Assembly: GCF_009765705.1 (NCBI RefSeq)
Contig: NZ_LMUX01000002.1
Span: 23,878 to 87,877 of the forward strand
Length of the DNA stretch: 64,000 nucleotides
From: Burkholderia sp. L27(2015)
Lineage (GTDB): Bacteria > Pseudomonadota > Gammaproteobacteria > Burkholderiales > Burkholderiaceae
Reading direction: 5' to 3'
Shown: positions 63,186 to 64,000 of the stretch, one piece after another
How positions within the stretch are numbered: position 1 is the first letter of the stretch
How the letters are laid out: each line of letters opens with the position of its first letter
Program-made: the position numbers and the translations under genes
Notes under the pieces: generated by a model
Database searches by the model: none
What the model was told of the DNA's origin: nothing
What the model saw: only the letters and a program-made list of their open reading frames with translations

Positions 63186-64000
63186 ATGCAAGGTGTCGGA
63201 GAGAATGCGAGGCGCGGGACACGGGGCGGTCCTGTTGGCGATTGCCGAGTGGATGTTGTTAAAGTCTTTAGCGCTGGGCCCGGTGGCGGAAATCCCGCTC
63301 CGATCGTGCTCGATGCCAGCCAGCTTGACGCGGCGCAAATGCAGCAAGTTGCGGCAGCTTATGGACACGAGAGCGGATTCGTCTTGCCTGCGCAAGACCC
63401 TAACAACGATTTCCGCTTTCGGTTTTTCGTGCCGAATCATGAAATGGAGATGTGCGGGCATGCGACCGTTGGCGCGCTCTGGCTGCTTAGGCGCAACGGT
63501 TTATGGACGACACCGCGGGCGCGGGTAGAAACCATGAGTGGTTTGGTTAACGCGGTCGCAAGCGTGGTCGCGCGCCCGGTGGCAAGTCAGGTCGCAAGCG
63601 CGGAACGTATCGAAGTCAGCCAGCCTGAGGGCGTCGTGTACCCGCTCACGGATACGGCGATTATCGACACCTTGATGAAAGTGCTGAATCTGCGTCCTGG
63701 CGACATAATGCCGCTTTCGGTTCTGAATTCAAAGACGAGTCGAATCAAGACCTTAATTGCGTTGAGGTCTCCCGATGTTTTACATGCTCTCAAGCCCGAT
63801 TTCGCATCCGTCGAAGCGGTCTGCGCGGCCCTGGATTCAACCGGACTCTATCCATTCGCGGTAGAAGATTCGAAGCGTCATATCTTTCATGCGCGCCAGT
63901 TCCCACGATCGTCGGGCTATCACGAGGACGCAGCGACGGGAATTGCGGCCACTGCGCTTCTTTATGGCTTACGTCATTACGGCTTTTCTCCAGCGGCGGG
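63186..64000 (+). CDS. PhzF family epimerase/isomerase, 3' cut by window
   Basis: At least 271 residues, open to the window edge. The start is ATG 63186 with GGAGGGAG about 10 bp upstream; the conserved domain begins at RVDVVKVFSAGPGGGNPAPIV about 22 residues in. Family landmarks are GHESGFVLP (catalytic glutamate), NHEMEMCGHATVGALW and, near the end, GYHEDAATGIAATAL. PhzF-fold enzymes isomerise or epimerise small carboxylates; in phenazine producers PhzF acts on DHHA, but most relatives have other unknown substrates and no phz genes are present here. An Ala/Val/Ser-rich repetitive segment (about residues 122-140) interrupts the domain halves. Confidence 0.85.
   Translation, partial: MQGVGENARRGTRGGPVGDCRVDVVKVFSAGPGGGNPAPIVLDASQLDAAQMQQVAAAYGHESGFVLPAQDPNNDFRFRFFVPNHEMEMCGHATVGALWLLRRNGLWTTPRARVETMSGLVNAVASVVARPVASQVASAERIEVSQPEGVVYPLTDTAIIDTLMKVLNLRPGDIMPLSVLNSKTSRIKTLIALRSPDVLHALKPDFASVEAVCAALDSTGLYPFAVEDSKRHIFHARQFPRSSGYHEDAATGIAATALLYGLRHYGFSPAA

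Noticed and set aside
63186..64000. Phenazine biosynthesis cluster
   Set aside because: A single PhzF-fold gene is not evidence for phenazines; most family members have other substrates and no phzA/B/D/E/G genes are in the window.

Overview
The window reads as an ordinary chromosomal segment of a beta-proteobacterium in the Burkholderiaceae (Burkholderia sensu lato). The evidence is GC-rich, densely packed housekeeping DNA with gene orders typical of that family: a cysI/DUF934/cysH/cysD/cysN/cobA sulfate-assimilation operon, lptFG divergent from pepA-holC, a coiled-coil gene plus zapA followed by 6S RNA and an EVE-domain gene, DUF3460-scpA-panC-panD, tamA-tamB, metG/ompA/apbC, and dcd next to a large arginine-type decarboxylase. 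I cannot name the species from sequence alone. No insertion sequence, prophage, integron or CRISPR array was recognised.

Layout. 1-5.5 kb: sulfate to sulfide reduction with siroheme supply (sulfite reductase tail, cysH, cysDN, cobA, convergent sirB/cbiX). 5.5-10.4 kb: LPS export permeases lptGF, then pepA, holC and a lineage-specific gene. 10.6-14.5 kb: ilvD, a divergent LysR regulator and lgt. 14.6-19.1 kb: an OPT transporter, a SIMPL protein, an EVE protein, 6S RNA, zapA and a coiled-coil partner. 19.3-22.6 kb: lower-ligand steps of cobalamin synthesis (cobT, cobS, cobC, divergent cobU). 22.7-25.9 kb: an orphan ParA, panD, panC, scpA and a DUF3460 gene. 26.1-32.2 kb: tamA-tamB. 32.3-38.2 kb: metG, an OmpA-like lipoprotein, apbC, a Cu/Zn-SOD-like lipoprotein and dcd. 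38.3-48.3 kb: a decarboxylase, argH, a MocR regulator with a divergent omega-aminotransferase, rhodanese, Pcm-type methyltransferase, YkgJ, a DUF1439 lipoprotein and trmB. 48.7-59.8 kb is the most accessory-looking part: two chemoreceptors flank tRNA-Gly, a class I aldolase, a run of four consecutive lipoprotein genes (CsgG-like, small unknown, DUF4810, DUF799/GNA1162), a small secreted protein and a response regulator/histidine kinase/degenerate response regulator trio. 60.0-64.0 kb: a fatty-acid-hydroxylase remnant, a solitary nuoM, an AraC regulator and a phzF-family gene cut by the window end.

The best candidate for an under-described system is 52.3-58.1 kb. There a CsgG/DUF4810/DUF799 envelope lipoprotein cassette carries an extra small lipoprotein. 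It is followed by a small exported protein whose upstream region holds three 13-bp-spaced GGCCA repeats, and by a two-component pair with a third, apparently non-phosphorylatable response regulator. Their functional linkage is inference from adjacency and shared orientation. A second theme is many short tandem repeats of different period (5, 6, 9, 12, 13 and 18 bp), several in frame inside genes (cobC, tamB, the third regulator).
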